From positions 81,869 to 145,868 of the forward strand of contig JACTAT010000262.1 of assembly GCA_014526335.1 (NCBI GenBank): DNA of 64,000 nt, given 5' to 3'. The position numbers were made by a program, and so were the translations under genes. Below, piece by piece: positions 31,163 through 43,849 of this stretch. The notes beneath the pieces are model-generated. The model did no database searches. It saw nothing but the letters and a program-made list of their open reading frames with translations, and was not told where the DNA came from. Source of the DNA: Chrysaora quinquecirrha (taxonomy: Eukaryota > Cnidaria > Scyphozoa > Semaeostomeae > Pelagiidae). The first letter of the stretch is position 1. Every line of letters starts with the position of its first letter.

Positions 31163-34100
31163 ATGGAAGGTTTTGAGTACTACCGTGGAGGCAGGTTTTT
31201 TGCAATTACAAGCACAAAACAGCAGAAATCAGAAGATGACTTTGGGTATATACACGATAAGAAACAGATAGCAGAAGATGAGATAAGTGAGAGGTTTATT
31301 GATGATCAAAATGAACAACCATATTTTGTTGAACAACAAGAACTTGTCGAAAACGGTGTTCATGATGACGATGACATTGTTTACAATGACAACGAATGGC
31401 CAACGCCTCCTGATCAAGATCACGATGAAGATCAAGACCGAAATCAACCACAACCGAAAATATCATCAGCTAAATCCGACCCAGTTTTATACACCTCTTT
31501 TCTTACAATCGACCATGTGAGTTCAAGTAAAAAGGGGAAACTTGGGGTCCCCTCTTACAGAAGATAAACACAGGGCGTCATTGCTGAATCTTGTTACTGG
31601 AGATCGTGAACCAGTAGTTATTGGAGCTGGACATGAAAGTTTTGACCAGGAAGATTTAGATAAAATCAAACATGATCTAGAAATGATTTCAAAGTACTTA
31701 CATGATATGCCATTGGCAGCTTCATTATGGCCACAGAACTACGATGTCCTTAGAGATCTGGTCAAATTGTACTTGGCTGCTAAAAATAGCAATCCTGCAT
31801 TTCTGAAGTATCTTCTTGATTATTTCTTGAAACTTGATTGGCCAGGCATCTACCTGAAATGCATGAGGAAAATCATGAATAATTATCCACAAGTTTTCCT
31901 TCATTCTTCAGACAGAAAGGTAATCATAAGCTCAATAATCAGCATCATTAACTAAACCTTCCTTGGTCAAGGTTAGGGGGCTACTACAGAAATTGAATGT
32001 TGCTAGGTACTGAGGGAAGCAACTAGTTGTAGTTGTTTCTCAGTAATGTTCCATTTCTGGTGAAGATGAAGGTGAAATGGTGTTTTAGCGCCAGTCTCTA
32101 GGATCTCATTAGTAGGTTAACTAATCGAGACCTCGACCCTGGCCATGATGCTACCGTGGCTGGGCTCGAACCCTGACCACACTGAGCTTCTCACACCTCG
32201 AGTCAGCTGGATTGCACCAGGTCAAGGTTCGTGGATCTACAGCAGAAATTGAATGTTGCTAGGTATTGAAGAAGCAACTACAGTAGTTATAGTTGTTCCC
32301 CAGCAATGTTCCATTTCTACTGCTTGCTTGTGCAGCTTGAGGTCTCATTCAGTCTGTTTACCAATATAAACACCAGTCTGACCTCTTCTCAGGCACTGAG
32401 GGTGGTCACTGCCAGACAGTTTTAGCCGTTCTTTAATGTCCCAATTAATTTAGAGGCATTAATCATCTGAATCACAGAGAGCAACTTTTTGCATCTTTTA
32501 ATCTTTGCTCCCTAGCCTGGATTTGAACCGCAGACCTCAAGCACAAATGGCACTAGTGCTAACCACTACACTAGGCTGCCCATGACTAGAGACTAGAGAA
32601 TTTAAACTAAAAAAAAACTTAAGTTTGAGCATTGCAAGGTTTCTGTAATTCAAACCCAAGTATCAGCTGTGGCCACGCCCCCTTTGCATCGTACAGTTTT
32701 GTTGTTTTGATTCAAGCTATAGCAACTCCTTTTTTCAAAACAAAATGTATAGGTGGTACATAGGCATGCACAACTTAGAAATTTAGGGGTGGGGGTTGTT
32801 GTAAATAAGTAATAGGCCAAATGCCCTGGAGGCCCATGAATCTAGGCAGTCTAGCCCAAACAAATAATAGATGACTTCTAAAATTGGGTAGAATGTTTTT
32901 GCCAAAGGTACGGATACATTCAATAAACAATGTAATTGAATGCCTGTTATACTGATGAATATAGGGAAAAATAACCCTTTTGCTAAAAGGAGGCAAAGGT
33001 TTTAACCCCTATCCCCTTTAATGCAACCCCGAGACATTCCACACATAGTCCCAACAATGAAAGACTCTAATATCTTTAGTATCTGACCTACATTAACAAA
33101 TAAAGCTGTGGCATTGAAAAGGCAACAGTGTTTGCAACAATTTTTTCCATGTTTTTTGTTTCATAATCACAGGTGCCATTTGAGGACCCAACTCCTGAAA
33201 CGTTGGACATGACACAAGTCAGTATTGAGTATGCTGTTGCTGTAATTTTTCAAGTCATGCTGTCATTGGCTGCAGAATTCACTGAAGTCCACAAAGAAAG
33301 TAAAAGAAATGGCAACAAAGGATTCATTCAGTTCATCTTTTTTGAGCTTCTACCAAAACTTCATGGAATCCAGTGGGGGAAGGTGCTCACATTTACTATC
33401 TAAAAATGGCATACCACAATAGATGGGATTATAAACATAAATAAATAAATTAATAAATTAATTAATTAATAAATATTTAGTGCTAAAGAAGGCTCAACCT
33501 AGCCAAAAAACGAAAAGTCAAACGGTGAAAAGCCTTGGGCTGAATGACTCAGAGAGTTACACGATGATTTCATTGAGCTCTTTAGCTCAGTGAAACGTCG
33601 TTGGCTCTCTGTTCATGCAGTTCAGGTTCAAATCCCATCTACTGTGGTATGCCACTTGTGGAAAAATCTATCCTAGTGTTCGCCATTAATGAAAAATAGA
33701 TTATGTATAGAGTGAGATCCGAGGTTTTTTATAAGAGTTTTTAGGGGTGATTCAAAAGACCCGGAGTTTCGTTCGAATTAATAAAGATGACTGTAAAAGT
33801 GTTTTGATTTCTCTAATTGAACCATACAATCTAAGTTTTTCCCATGTGAAAGCAATCGCTAAGTGTACAACTCGTTGTAAAAAGACGAGTTGGAACAGTA
33901 CGCAATCATTCCAATGGTGCATGGGGCCGTAAAATGAAAAGAGATATTAATTTGAGAATTTCTTCCACAGAACACTGCAAGAGAAGAGTTCTTGCTATCA
34001 ACAATTGACATAGTTTACAATTTTGCTGAATCATCAGTCAATATTTCATGTTTCTATGAATGCAATGCTGTTGAAACTTTGTTGAAGCTGAGAAAAGAAA

Positions 34101-37100
34101 CAGAAAATATTGGTGGAAACAGAGTGAATACTGGGTCTTTATTGGCTCTTTCTTTTCTTATCGATGAAAGAAATAATCATCTGATTATTGACGATCCAGG
34201 TGAGCTATTGCATTTTGGTTTACATTTTCATGTTGGAGTTTGATTTCATCTTTTCCTTGAAGATAGTTTCGTTTTGACTTGACGTTGCTTGTTTCTTAAC
34301 AATTGATACTACACATCTTCTGATACACTTTTTGCAAAGTTAGGTCGTTGTTTTTATACTCAAAATCTGTTTCGTTTTTTCTTTCTTTCTTTCTTTAAAG
34401 TTGGTAGCACTATAGCTTAAATTTAACAAACTTATAGCTAATTCAAACTTATAGCTAATTCAAACCAACCTTCGTAGAGCCCAAGTGTGGAAGCGAACTC
34501 TTTACGTCTACACAGAACCAGCCATTTGGTTTTGATGTGCGCAATTCCAAAATCCTTAAGTGAAACAAAGATCTGACTTGCATCTCTCCCTGTTATTCTT
34601 TGCATAATTTAGTTTGTCCAGTAAATGTTGTACTACGACTGAAACATACTTCAGGTTGGGTTGTTGTTTGTAAATGTGAAATGGTTGCTGTCTTTGCCGA
34701 AAATGCTGACGGATACTATCAGTAGAGTGTCAGACTTAATGTACTATGTTTTCGCATCCTTTTTTCGCTATGTAATTCTGAACTTTTATACATCAAAAAG
34801 ACTGAAAACGAGAGAAATGGAACTCACCTCCTCTGTAAGCCATTCATTGGAGTTGAAGCATGGATGTGTTTACTTCTGGACAAACAGGAACCTGAAAAAA
34901 TGCTTTGTTTTTAACATGGAATGTTGCTACAATAGTTGTAGTCAATTAAATAAAGTGGTATCATGCAAGTAAAATGGTATTTTGTTCGAAACGCAATACC
35001 AATTCGGCTTCACTTTGTGATTAGTGCATTAAGATCAGCATCTGGTATGACCGCATACGGTATATTTCACAGCACTTTACAACTATTTACCACTTAGGTA
35101 AGGCCTTTTTCCTTTTCCATTTTTTTGCTATACTTCCTTGGGAGTATGTATCGACTCGCATGCAGTCATACAGTCGGCGCTTCGAGGATTTTTAGGTTTT
35201 CATCATCAAGGTACCAATTTTACCCTTGGTGCGGTTTCACAGAGAGCACGGTTTTTACCCCTTATAACGTGTGCTCCGTAGCCTAGATTTGAACCACAGA
35301 CCTTGAGCCTAATTGGTGCAAGTACTAACCACTAAGCTACGCTTTTTCTACAACTCAAAACTATTCATCATAAAAATGGAAATATGTTCGATCCATGGCC
35401 AGCGGCTTTGGCTATTGTTAGCACGACAACCATCTGAGATATTGAGTTTGAACCATGGTTTATTTTGCAACTTGAAGTTACTCCTACCCTTATGTTTTTA
35501 GTGTGTAAATCATTGCAATTGAAATTCTTATTTTTTGCAGCCCAGATAAGTTTGCTGATTCACTACATCGATGAAAGCTTATCAAAAATTGATCATTGTT
35601 TTGCTGATTTTAATATTACTGAACTAATCGAAGGATTGACCCGAATTTCATCACACAACAGAAACAAATTAATGGTAAATCTTTCAATATGATATTTCTC
35701 CATGAAAGTCTTAATTTCGTGGTATTTTCTGTTGCATCAAAATTTCATACTAATTTCATCTGCATTTCTACATTCCATCTGCATTTCTTTCTTCATTGAA
35801 GAGCCTCCTGATTTAATGCCATCTTCTTCAGCATCTTCATTTGTTACGTAACGTATTCATTTCCATCTCCATTTCATACAGTATTCACCAGCATCCTCAT
35901 TTCATACCGTTTTCATGTATATCTTCATGTCATACTGGATTCATCAGCATCTTCGTGTCATTTCATGTCATATCTATATATCTATTATTTCTACATTTCA
36001 CTGCATAGTCGATTCGCAACTTATGCTCATTAGCATCTTTATTTCTTTCGTATTCATAGGCGTCTTCATTTCATACTGCATTCATTGGCATCTTCATTTC
36101 TTGCTGCAATCTCGTCATCTTTGTTTCATGCGACATTCAATATCATCTTCATTTCATGCTGCATTCGTAAGCATCTTCATTTCCTACCATACCCATGAGC
36201 ATCTGCATTCCTTTCCATATTCATCAGCATCTTCATTCCTTTCAGTATTCATCAGCATCTTCATTTTATACCATATTCATTAAGCATTTTCATTTCAGGC
36301 CGTATTTATTAGCATCTTCGTTTCATACCGTATTCATTGGCAACTTCATTTCTTACCGTATTCATCAGCATCTTCATTTCGTACTGTATTCATCAGCATC
36401 TTCAGTTAAAACTGTATTCATCAGCATCTTCATTTCATATCATATCCATTAGCATTTCCATTTCATACCAGACTCATTACCATCTTCTTTTCATACCATA
36501 ATCATTGTCACCTTCATTTTAACATATTCATTAGCATCTTCACTTCATACCATATTCAATAGCATCTTTGTTTCATACCGTACTTTTTTGATTCTGTATA
36601 TAGCTTGCTACTTGATTCAATATAGTACCGAATCTATCTGACTGCGTGAAGGGGCCTTTAATATTCTACAAGTGCTCCTTGGTTAGTGCTAGTGTTGCTT
36701 TCCTAACTTTTCTTTACTTTGTCTCCAAGATTTGCAAATATGGCGGTATCTCTACGATGTTAAGAGTTTTGAAAAAAGCTAACGATGATGATGAAAGAAT
36801 CGCAGTTTGCAATCTTCTATGGAGTTTATGTTTTGTTCCAAAATGCAAACATAAAATTATCAACCAATCACCGGAATTACTGAACACCATTCGTAAATTC
36901 AAGGTATTGTAATGTTTCTTGCTGTTGAATACGTCTGAATACTTATTCTTCCAGCAAATTCATTTCAATCTGCTTCGTTTTCTAACTTTAAATATGTTCT
37001 GACTCAAACTCTTCTCCTCAAACTCTTCTCTTTCTGGGAGAATAGTTTGAGGCTGCATGCAGGCAATGCGACGTGCACCTTCTTCTTCTTTTTCTTCTTC

Positions 37101-40100
37101 TTCTTCTTCTTCTTCTTCTTCTTCTTCTTTGTCTTCTTCTTGTCTTCTTCTGCTTGTTCTTCTTCTGCTTGTTCTTCTTTTCTTCTTCTTCTTCTTCTTC
37201 TTCTCCTTCTCCTTCTTCTGCTTCTTCTTCTGCTTCTTCTTCTTCTTCTTCTTCTTCTTCTTTCTTCTTCTTCTTTCTTCTTCTTCTTCTTTTTTTTCTT
37301 CTACCTCTTCTTCTTTTTCTTCTTTTTCTTTTGAATGATTAGTTGCCGTTATGAATGATTAAGAAGAATAGGCAGAATCAACAACTTGATTAACAATTTT
37401 CTTCCACAGTTTTCTGTTCTTTGCCTTTATGTGGATGTTCTGTGCAGGCTAACATGTGAGATGAGTGGACTAACAGGAAATGTTGGATCATAATTTTTGG
37501 TTCTATTAATATCTTCATTAATGGTAGTTACAATTGTTGTTCTTGACAAATGTGAACCTAGAAGACTTCATATTAGACTTGTGGATTCCTAGGCCTGTTA
37601 TTGTTTTTATTTTTTTGATTTTCTCATACTTTTTTATGTTTAAAATCTCTTTGCCTTTAACTCTATCGTTTTTTCCTCCTTCTTTCCTTCTTCCTTTAGA
37701 TTTATTTGAATTTATTGTTTTCTTAAGGCAGGTTCCCTAATAAGGTTTTTATTTCTTTGTTACCCTATTGTATTCTACCTATAAAAGTAGGCCGGAAATA
37801 TTGTAAAGAATAGTATGCTGATGAAGATCATAAGATCGAAACGTTGACAAACATGAAATCTATATTTTGAATATCTTGAAAATGAATCAAAATGTCATTT
37901 TCAGGGTTCGATGAATGTTTCTCTAAAAAGGGTAGCTGATTTTCTTTTCTGGGAATTGGAGGAAAAATACGAAGATCACGGTCAGTAGTTAGTAATTTTT
38001 GATTTCCTATTATTATTTTGCTTGATAACCCAGATTTCGCGGAAAATTACAGCGAGGATTTTTTAATGAATTGGCAAGGCAAGATCCTTGTTTCATGTAC
38101 AGGTTTTGGAATCTATCCACATCAAAACCAAACGGCTGATTCTGTGTAGACAGAGTTCGTTTTCTCAATTGGACTCTTCAATTAATTCTATTGGTCCTCT
38201 CGCTATATCCCGCAAGCTTATTGGTGTTAAATAAAAAACTCATTGAAACTTCGACTTCACTTTTTGATTGGTAAATTTCGATTTGCACCTGGGTAAAAAT
38301 TCTGCCTTAGTTTATTGTTTCTGTCTGTTTCTGACGTTTATACTCTGAGGATTGTCAGACGAAAAAAGCTTATGTCTAAAGATGTCCCCGCTTTTTATCG
38401 AGATTTTGAAGTTTGGTAGAAACCAAAACCATTACTTGTTGTTGATCATATAGTCGTATGTTTGTAAATGCTTAAGATGATACATGAATATGATATAATA
38501 TATAATAATGTATAAAGAATGAATATTTTCAATTTACCTTTCAAACTTCAATTTGACAACTCTTTTCAGGGTTGCATTCAGATACAGAAATCCAGCACGT
38601 TTTACTTAGTTACCACCCTGAACAAAGGGAAATAATGTCAAAGATCAGTGAGAGTCTGAAAGAAAAAGGTTACAAAGTTCGTACAGTGCAGGATGATGCC
38701 ATATCGATGCCACAGGATGTTGCAGAGGCAGTGGATAATGCAGCGACGGTTTTGATTGGCTTATCTAGAAAATACAAACAAACACCATCATGCTTTGCAG
38801 GTTTGCAATTGGATTTCTTAAAATGTTTTTTATTTAATGATTACGATACCCATTCACACTCAATTCTGTTTTACGGTTGCGACACGTTGCGTCTTAAGAG
38901 GTTAAGGTGAAAACATTCAATTGTAGGGTTGGAGCAACAGTTGGGATAACGGGGGAGGGCTAAGGTTAAGGTTGCAGATTGGGAGTTTAGTCTCAGCTAA
39001 GTCTAAGAGCGTATTTTTTGGTAACCTCCAGTTTTTAGCAGACCTTCTAAATTCTGAAAACGGTAGACTTCGCAGGAAAACGCTTCCTGTACCAAAAACC
39101 TGCTGTTTTCAGAAGACCAATGAAATGAAATACGTTTCGACGTCTACCGAAAGAGAAGGCTTCTGCTCACAACAGAATGTGACCAAAAAATACGCCCCAA
39201 GAAAAGGGAGGAAAATAATTTTTGTTTTTGCTATCGACGAATAGCGCTGTACATATAGCTCACCATAAGGGGCATTTCTCAGTTTTATTAAAAATCTTAG
39301 GGAGACACGTGTTTCATGCGCTTTCGTAGCCCCAAAGAACGCATCAAAGATTTAAGAGTGTTGCTGTATTAGCTACACTTGACCTTTGCCGTACGCTGAA
39401 TTTCACTTTTTTATTTCAGAGGCCGACTACGCATTTGAGCTGAGCAAGCATATGATACCATTATGTTTGGAACGAAATTACAAAGCTGATGGATGGCTGG
39501 GAATGTTGGCTGGTAGCAAAGTTTGGTTGGATTTCAGCGATGATAGAAAATTCACTGGACATATTGAGTTGTTGTTACGACAACTAGGAGATCGTGGAAA
39601 ATCAGAAAGAGCTGTTAATATATTGTTTATTAATGATCATCAGATCGATGGCAAGTATTAGTTTAGGATTTTATTTTGTGGAATAGCTGCGGAGCCTTTA
39701 GATAGCCCAGGTTAAATCAAGGACGCTTAAAGCATGGATTGGGGTTAAAGTTAGTTAGTTCGTTAGCTGGTTAGTGAGCTAGTTAATTAGTTTGATAGTT
39801 AGATAGTTAGTTAGTTAGTTATTTATTTAAGTTAGTTAGTTAGTTAATTAGTTAGTTAGTTAGTTATTTAGTTAGTTAGTTAGTTATTTAGTTAGCTAGT
39901 TGGTTAGTTAGTTAGTTAGTTAGTTTAAGTAAGTTAGTTAGTTAGCTAGTTAGTTAGATAGATAGTTGGTTAGTTAGTTAGTTAGTTGGTTGGTTGGTTG
40001 TTCAGTTAGTTAGGCACATACACTTGCTGTCTTTGGAAGGTATGGGTTTCTGTGCTAACCACTGGGGTCCATTGAATGGCCCAGGGATAATCTTAGCAGT

Positions 40101-41600
40101 GTGACCCCGGGCCTTCCGTCGATGTAACGAAGAGTGACTTACTTTAACCACTTGAAAGGTTTATTTACAACGAAATCAAAAGAAGAAATGTTTAATTTTG
40201 ACCATTCATTCGCCCCCAGCAAATTTATTAGCAAATTTATTTATTCATTTATTAGCAGTTGTTTGAAGTTTTGGCAATTTTGGGTCGATTTTTTAGGTTT
40301 AAAAATTTGGCTTTGTTTATAAAAAAGAGTGAAGGACACCTGAAGCAATTTTGAAATTGAATACAGGGTTTTTAATGACTTTCTTTATCCTGAACATAGA
40401 AAATGGCAAGGCAACTTCTGCGGAGAGTAGACTGATTGATATTTCCAGATGGGGAAATGAAGAAGTCTTGGAATGGCTGCAAAAGAACAATTTGAAAACG
40501 TAAGATCTACTCACATAGCTGATATTGTAATAATAGTTTCAAGTCATGAAAAGCTACAAGACCGTATTCGCTCCATGCATTACCATTTCATTTTTAGGAC
40601 CATCTGTCAGCTTCTTCATTGCGAGGGGCGTTTTTATGATTTCTGATGACAGATAATTTGTCCCTTTTCAGATGCGTCGCGGATGAACAGTTAAAGAAAC
40701 TAAGAGGCTCTCATTTAATTCGATTGCATCAGCTACGAAAAGAGGTAACAGATACATTTAAGCCACGTTTAAAACTAGTCTCTCTGAGAAAATACAAACA
40801 TCTCTCTCTAATTTTCAGCTTTTCTCCCTTGCCTAGTAACTCTCCCCACTGGTTTTAAGTTTTATGTAGTATGGATGTTTCAGCGATCATGTAGAAAAGC
40901 TATTTTTGGGAAACCAAAAGGAAGTCGTGTATTCTTACAAAATATTTATGTTCTCTGCGTTATTATGTACCAGAGAAAAAAGTCATCTCGCTATTCAAAG
41001 TGGCTTTATTGCCCGTTGCCAGGGGTTAATATTTCCAAGGGGTTAAACCTAAAACAACTATTCATAAACCGGGTCTGCCAATTCACAGAAAGGGCAACTT
41101 CCAAAAGACGAAATGAGGCAAATTTCTTACAGTAGTATTCATTGCCATCCAACCAAACAATCATGCATCACATTGGACATTATACTGAGTGACTGGTGAT
41201 AATTTCGCCCCCGACTTGTAAAAGTCTCACCAACTTGTTCCGTATAGATTTGACAACAGATGCAAAAATTCATAAGAACGGTCTTTTAATCCACCGAAAG
41301 GGCAACTTCCAGACAACATCAGGCAAATTTTCTTACATAAACATTACCATCGAACACAACAATCATGCATCATTGGGACGTTGACCTAAGCGACTGGAAT
41401 ATCCTCTTCCTCGATTTGTAAAAGCTTCTTATTCTATTTGCACCGTATGTATGTGCAGCTGTTAGAATACTCTATTTCTTTGTTTTTTGCAGAGTCCAGA
41501 CTTTTATTATAACTCGCTGGAGCCACAGCTAGGATTTACTGATGTGATTGACATGATGGAATTCACTCAAGCACTTGAAGCACTGACTGAGCGTGACTAA
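31163..41600 (+). CDS. TIR gene A: ARM-like repeats, TIR and SAM-like domain (12 exons)
   Basis: Exons: 31163-31526, 31561-31919, 33173-33382, 33971-34199, 35541-35674, 36730-36903, 37905-37980, 38570-38800, 39420-39650, 40400-40499, 40672-40744, 41493-41600; phases close to 762 codons plus stop. The N-terminal ~120 residues are acidic and low complexity (DDDD, DQDHDEDQD), absent from B and C. ARM-like helices follow (about 240-515), then TIR (516-669, LLSYHPEQRE..., CFAEADYAFEL), then a SAM-like end (670-762, W..EEVLEWLQ..NL). E593 aligns with the SARM1 catalytic Glu and is split by an intron; the DVE loop of B and C is replaced by VQDDA. Two oddities: the first intron would be only 34 nt, so a frameshift is possible, and the intron after 39650 has a GC donor (GCAAGT). 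Role inferred: NAD-cleaving or scaffolding immune/cell-death protein. Confidence 0.82.
31527..31560 (+). other. 34 nt micro-intron or frameshift in TIR gene A
   Basis: GT at 31527-31528 (AAGTAAAA) and AG at 31559-31560 (CTTACAG) restore the frame between the acidic N-terminus and the following exon. The alternative donor GTGAGT at 31517 looks stronger but gives the wrong phase. The candidate intron contains complementary GGGG and CCCC runs. 34 nt is below the usual animal minimum. Confidence 0.5.
32090..32225 (-). repeat. tRNA-derived SINE copy (family S2)
   Basis: The minus strand has GGGTTCGAGCCC preceded by an A-box-like AGCTGAC segment. This is the same family as 48275-48500, 57465-57630, 60385-60495 and 61195-61400. 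It lies in the second intron of gene A. Confidence 0.6.
32505..32585 (-). repeat. tRNA-like SINE head (family S3)
   Basis: On the minus strand it reads CCTAGTGTAGTGGTTAGCAC, then GGTTCAAATCC: A and B box in tRNA spacing. A second copy lies at about 35265-35345. Confidence 0.6.
33480..33690 (+). repeat. tRNA-derived SINE copy (family S1)
   Basis: TCTTTAGCTCAGTGAAACG and AGGTTCAAATCCC, then ATCTACTGTGGTATGCCAC. It is the clearest member of S1 and is preceded by an AATTAATTAATAAAT run. It lies in an intron of gene A. Confidence 0.7.
35265..35345 (-). repeat. tRNA-like SINE head (family S3)
   Basis: On the minus strand it reads GTAGCTTAGTGGTTAGTACT, then GGTTCAAATC, matching 32505-32585. Intron of gene A. 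Confidence 0.6.
35755..36585. repeat. ~30 bp minisatellite in a gene A intron
   Basis: Diverged units of about 30 bp, CATCTTCATTTCATACCGTA followed by TTCATCAG, repeated through the intron between exons 35541-35674 and 36730-36903. It is pyrimidine-rich on the sense strand. Confidence 0.85.
37078..37335. repeat. (CTT)n polypyrimidine microsatellite in a gene A intron
   Basis: Nearly pure TTC/CTT for about 250 bp in the intron after exon 36730-36903. On the sense strand of gene A it is polypyrimidine, as is the tract in the GPCR transcript. Confidence 0.95.
38230..38420 (+). repeat. Dispersed repeat R copy
   Basis: TCGACTTCACTTTTTGATTG, CACCTGGGTAAAAATTCTGCC and GTTTCTGACGTTTATACTCT, with GTCAGACGAAAAAAGC. 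Sits in the intron before the first TIR exon of gene A. Confidence 0.65.
39755..40010. repeat. (TTAG)n microsatellite
   Basis: About 250 bp of GTTAGTTAGTTAG with occasional TTAT or TTGG variants, in the GC-donor intron of gene A (39651-40399). Confidence 0.95.
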
Positions 41601-41621
41601 GCATATCTATTTGATGTATAT

Positions 41622-41627
41622 AATAAA
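41622..41627 (+). terminator. Polyadenylation signal AATAAA of gene A
   Basis: AATAAA begins 22 nt after the stop codon ending at 41600, giving a very short 3' UTR, followed by a T-rich stretch. Confidence 0.65.
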
Positions 41628-42504
41628 AAGCATTCTTTTGTTGCTGTTTTAAGGTATTTTAATATTGCCCAAAACCTTTAACCCTTCTGCAGAAGTAATA
41701 TTGCCGTTGCAGAAAGGGTATCCACTGTTAACTAAGACAAATGAGGTATTCGCTGCTACCGCATGAAGAGCTGCATCAGCTGTCGAAGTAATGTTTTGAT
41801 GCGTTTCAAGAGGCATTGTCTCTCCTAGCGATCTGCTTTTGGAAGGTATTCTTTTGTGCATACAGAGGGGTATCTTTTGAGAGAAGTATCTGTCTCGAAA
41901 GTTATTAATTATTTAGCCATAACAGATATTCGCTCGAGATAGGCAGTAGTTGTCTTGGAGAGGCATCACGATCCGATCGGAGTTATCTAAGGCGCTAGAA
42001 AAGCATCACCTGCTTTTACAAAGAATGCCTATGAAAAGGTATACAGTTTTCTTGAGGTATTTTTGAGAGATATAGAGGTACTCATTCAAGAGGTATTATG
42101 TCCTGGTATGTAATATGTGCTTGGATGCTAGGGATGTACACTATCGATTTTCACCCAGTATTTGGTCGCGTATTTGGTAATGAATAACGAATCATTAATT
42201 CTATTTTGATTAGTATGCTTTTCTCACTCCCGTATGTATTTTGTAACGCAAGACGACTCTGTTGCTATCAACAAGTTATTAAAGATAAACAAACAAACAA
42301 GATAAACTTGTATTTTAAAAATAAACATTCAGGTAAAATATATGCATTTTAGGTATTATTTTTTGTGCACATAATCGGATATCATGTTATGAAATATTTG
42401 GAAATATTGCTGGAAAAATTTTTTTCATTCGTCTTGTCTCTTTTGGGTCTCTTTTTTTGTTCGACTCATTGATTCCTCAAAGATGGAAGTTATTTGAGAG
42501 ATCT

Positions 42505-43672
42505 TTTCAAAGAGGTCTGGGTCGGTGCAACATTTTTCTGGAAGATGGCGGACATATTAAGTAAGGGAATCCTCTCCGCGTGCAATGACCTGTATCGCGG
42601 TGGCTTCAGGAGAGGTAGTGTAGCAAATTTTGCATCAAATCACTTACTATGATCAAATTCACATTTTATTTGAAAGAAAGCTGTTAGACTTAGTTAGACT
42701 TAGTGATGGTCAATACCAATAGATACCCAAAAGAGGAATTAGACCGTTTACCAAGGTGTTAATCCTCTTCATTGAAGAAGCTGATTTCTCGGTCTTGTTA
42801 ACTTGTAGTGCTGTATAGCATGACGTGGAGTATAATAGATCGTGATTGTCGGGCTGAGCTCTATGGTTAGTAGGAGAATCGGTAGTTCTACATATCTGGA
42901 TGGTCATTCCAATGCCAAGCCGCTCTTGAACGCAAGGATCCAGCTTATCTGAACAAGGAGACATTTAATCAAGTATTTCCATTTTCGAGAGTTACTTGCA
43001 TCTTGTTTCCCGAGTTTCTGCAGATATTTTCAACATTGTCGCAGATTCCTATTCTTTTTTAGTCGCTAAGTATTTGTGTATTTAGTCGCTAAGTATTTGC
43101 TCCAAACACCACAAATTAAATTTAAAAAAAAAATTGTTCTGTTGATGCCGTTTTTTTGGCTTTTTGCTGTTAATGCTGTACTTTTTGTACCTTCTGACTG
43201 TATTTTTTTTATTATGTATAATTTTATTTGATCGTTTTAATTTAGCTGCCATACCTAACACTGTATGTGGGTAGTGCAGATGCTTTATGAATGAATGAAT
43301 TTGTGAATTTGAAGACAAGTTTGCTTCACTAAATAACAGAAAAAAGAAGAAAAGTCCACTTAGCTTACTGCTTGCTTAATTTAGCTGCCATACCTAACAC
43401 TGTATGTGGGTAGTGCAGATGCTTTATGAATGAATGAATGAATGAATTTGTGAATTTGAAGACAAGTTTGCTTCACTAAATAACAGAAAAAAGAAGAAAA
43501 GTCCACTTAGCTTACTGCTTGCTTTCACCTATAGAGCTTGTTTCACTACCTTTCCACTCCTAAAGTGACCACAATCTCGGTCGTTGCACGTGGAGAGAAT
43601 TCCCTCACCGAAGATGTCCGCCATCTACCAGAAAATTTTTGCACCGTCCCAGACCTCTTTGAAAAGGGCTAT
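42505..43672. mobile_element. ~1.17 kb element with inverted CTTTTCAAAGAGGTCTGGG arms
   Basis: The left arm (42507 onward: CTTTTCAAAGAGGTCTGGG, GGCGGACAT, GGGAATCCTCTCC) is mirrored at 43570-43672 (GGAGAGAATTCCC, ATGTCCGCC, CCCAGACCTCTTTGAAAAG). No transposase is visible. It lies just upstream of TIR gene B and belongs to the family at 13345-13830. Confidence 0.65.
43239..43525. repeat. Recent ~140 bp tandem duplication
   Basis: The segment starting TAATTTAGCTGCCATACCTA at 43239 is repeated almost exactly from 43378 (ends CTTACTGCTTGC). The second copy has one extra GAAT unit. It lies inside the 42505-43672 element. Confidence 0.9.
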
Positions 43673-43849
43673 TGTTCTTTTCTTGGAAAGATGTGATAAT
43701 TATTTCCGGTTTCGTTTCCGCAATCGAAAATGAGAATAATGGATTGAATTGAATCTCCGATTTGAATTTCGTGAATGGAAAATGGAATAGGCCCGTTCGT
43801 TGACAAGGAAGAAATATGATGCCATTTCTATGATTGATAAACACAAAAA

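Noticed and set aside
37047..37342. Poly-Ser / poly-Leu / poly-Phe frames
   Set aside because: Translation of the (CTT)n microsatellite in a gene A intron.
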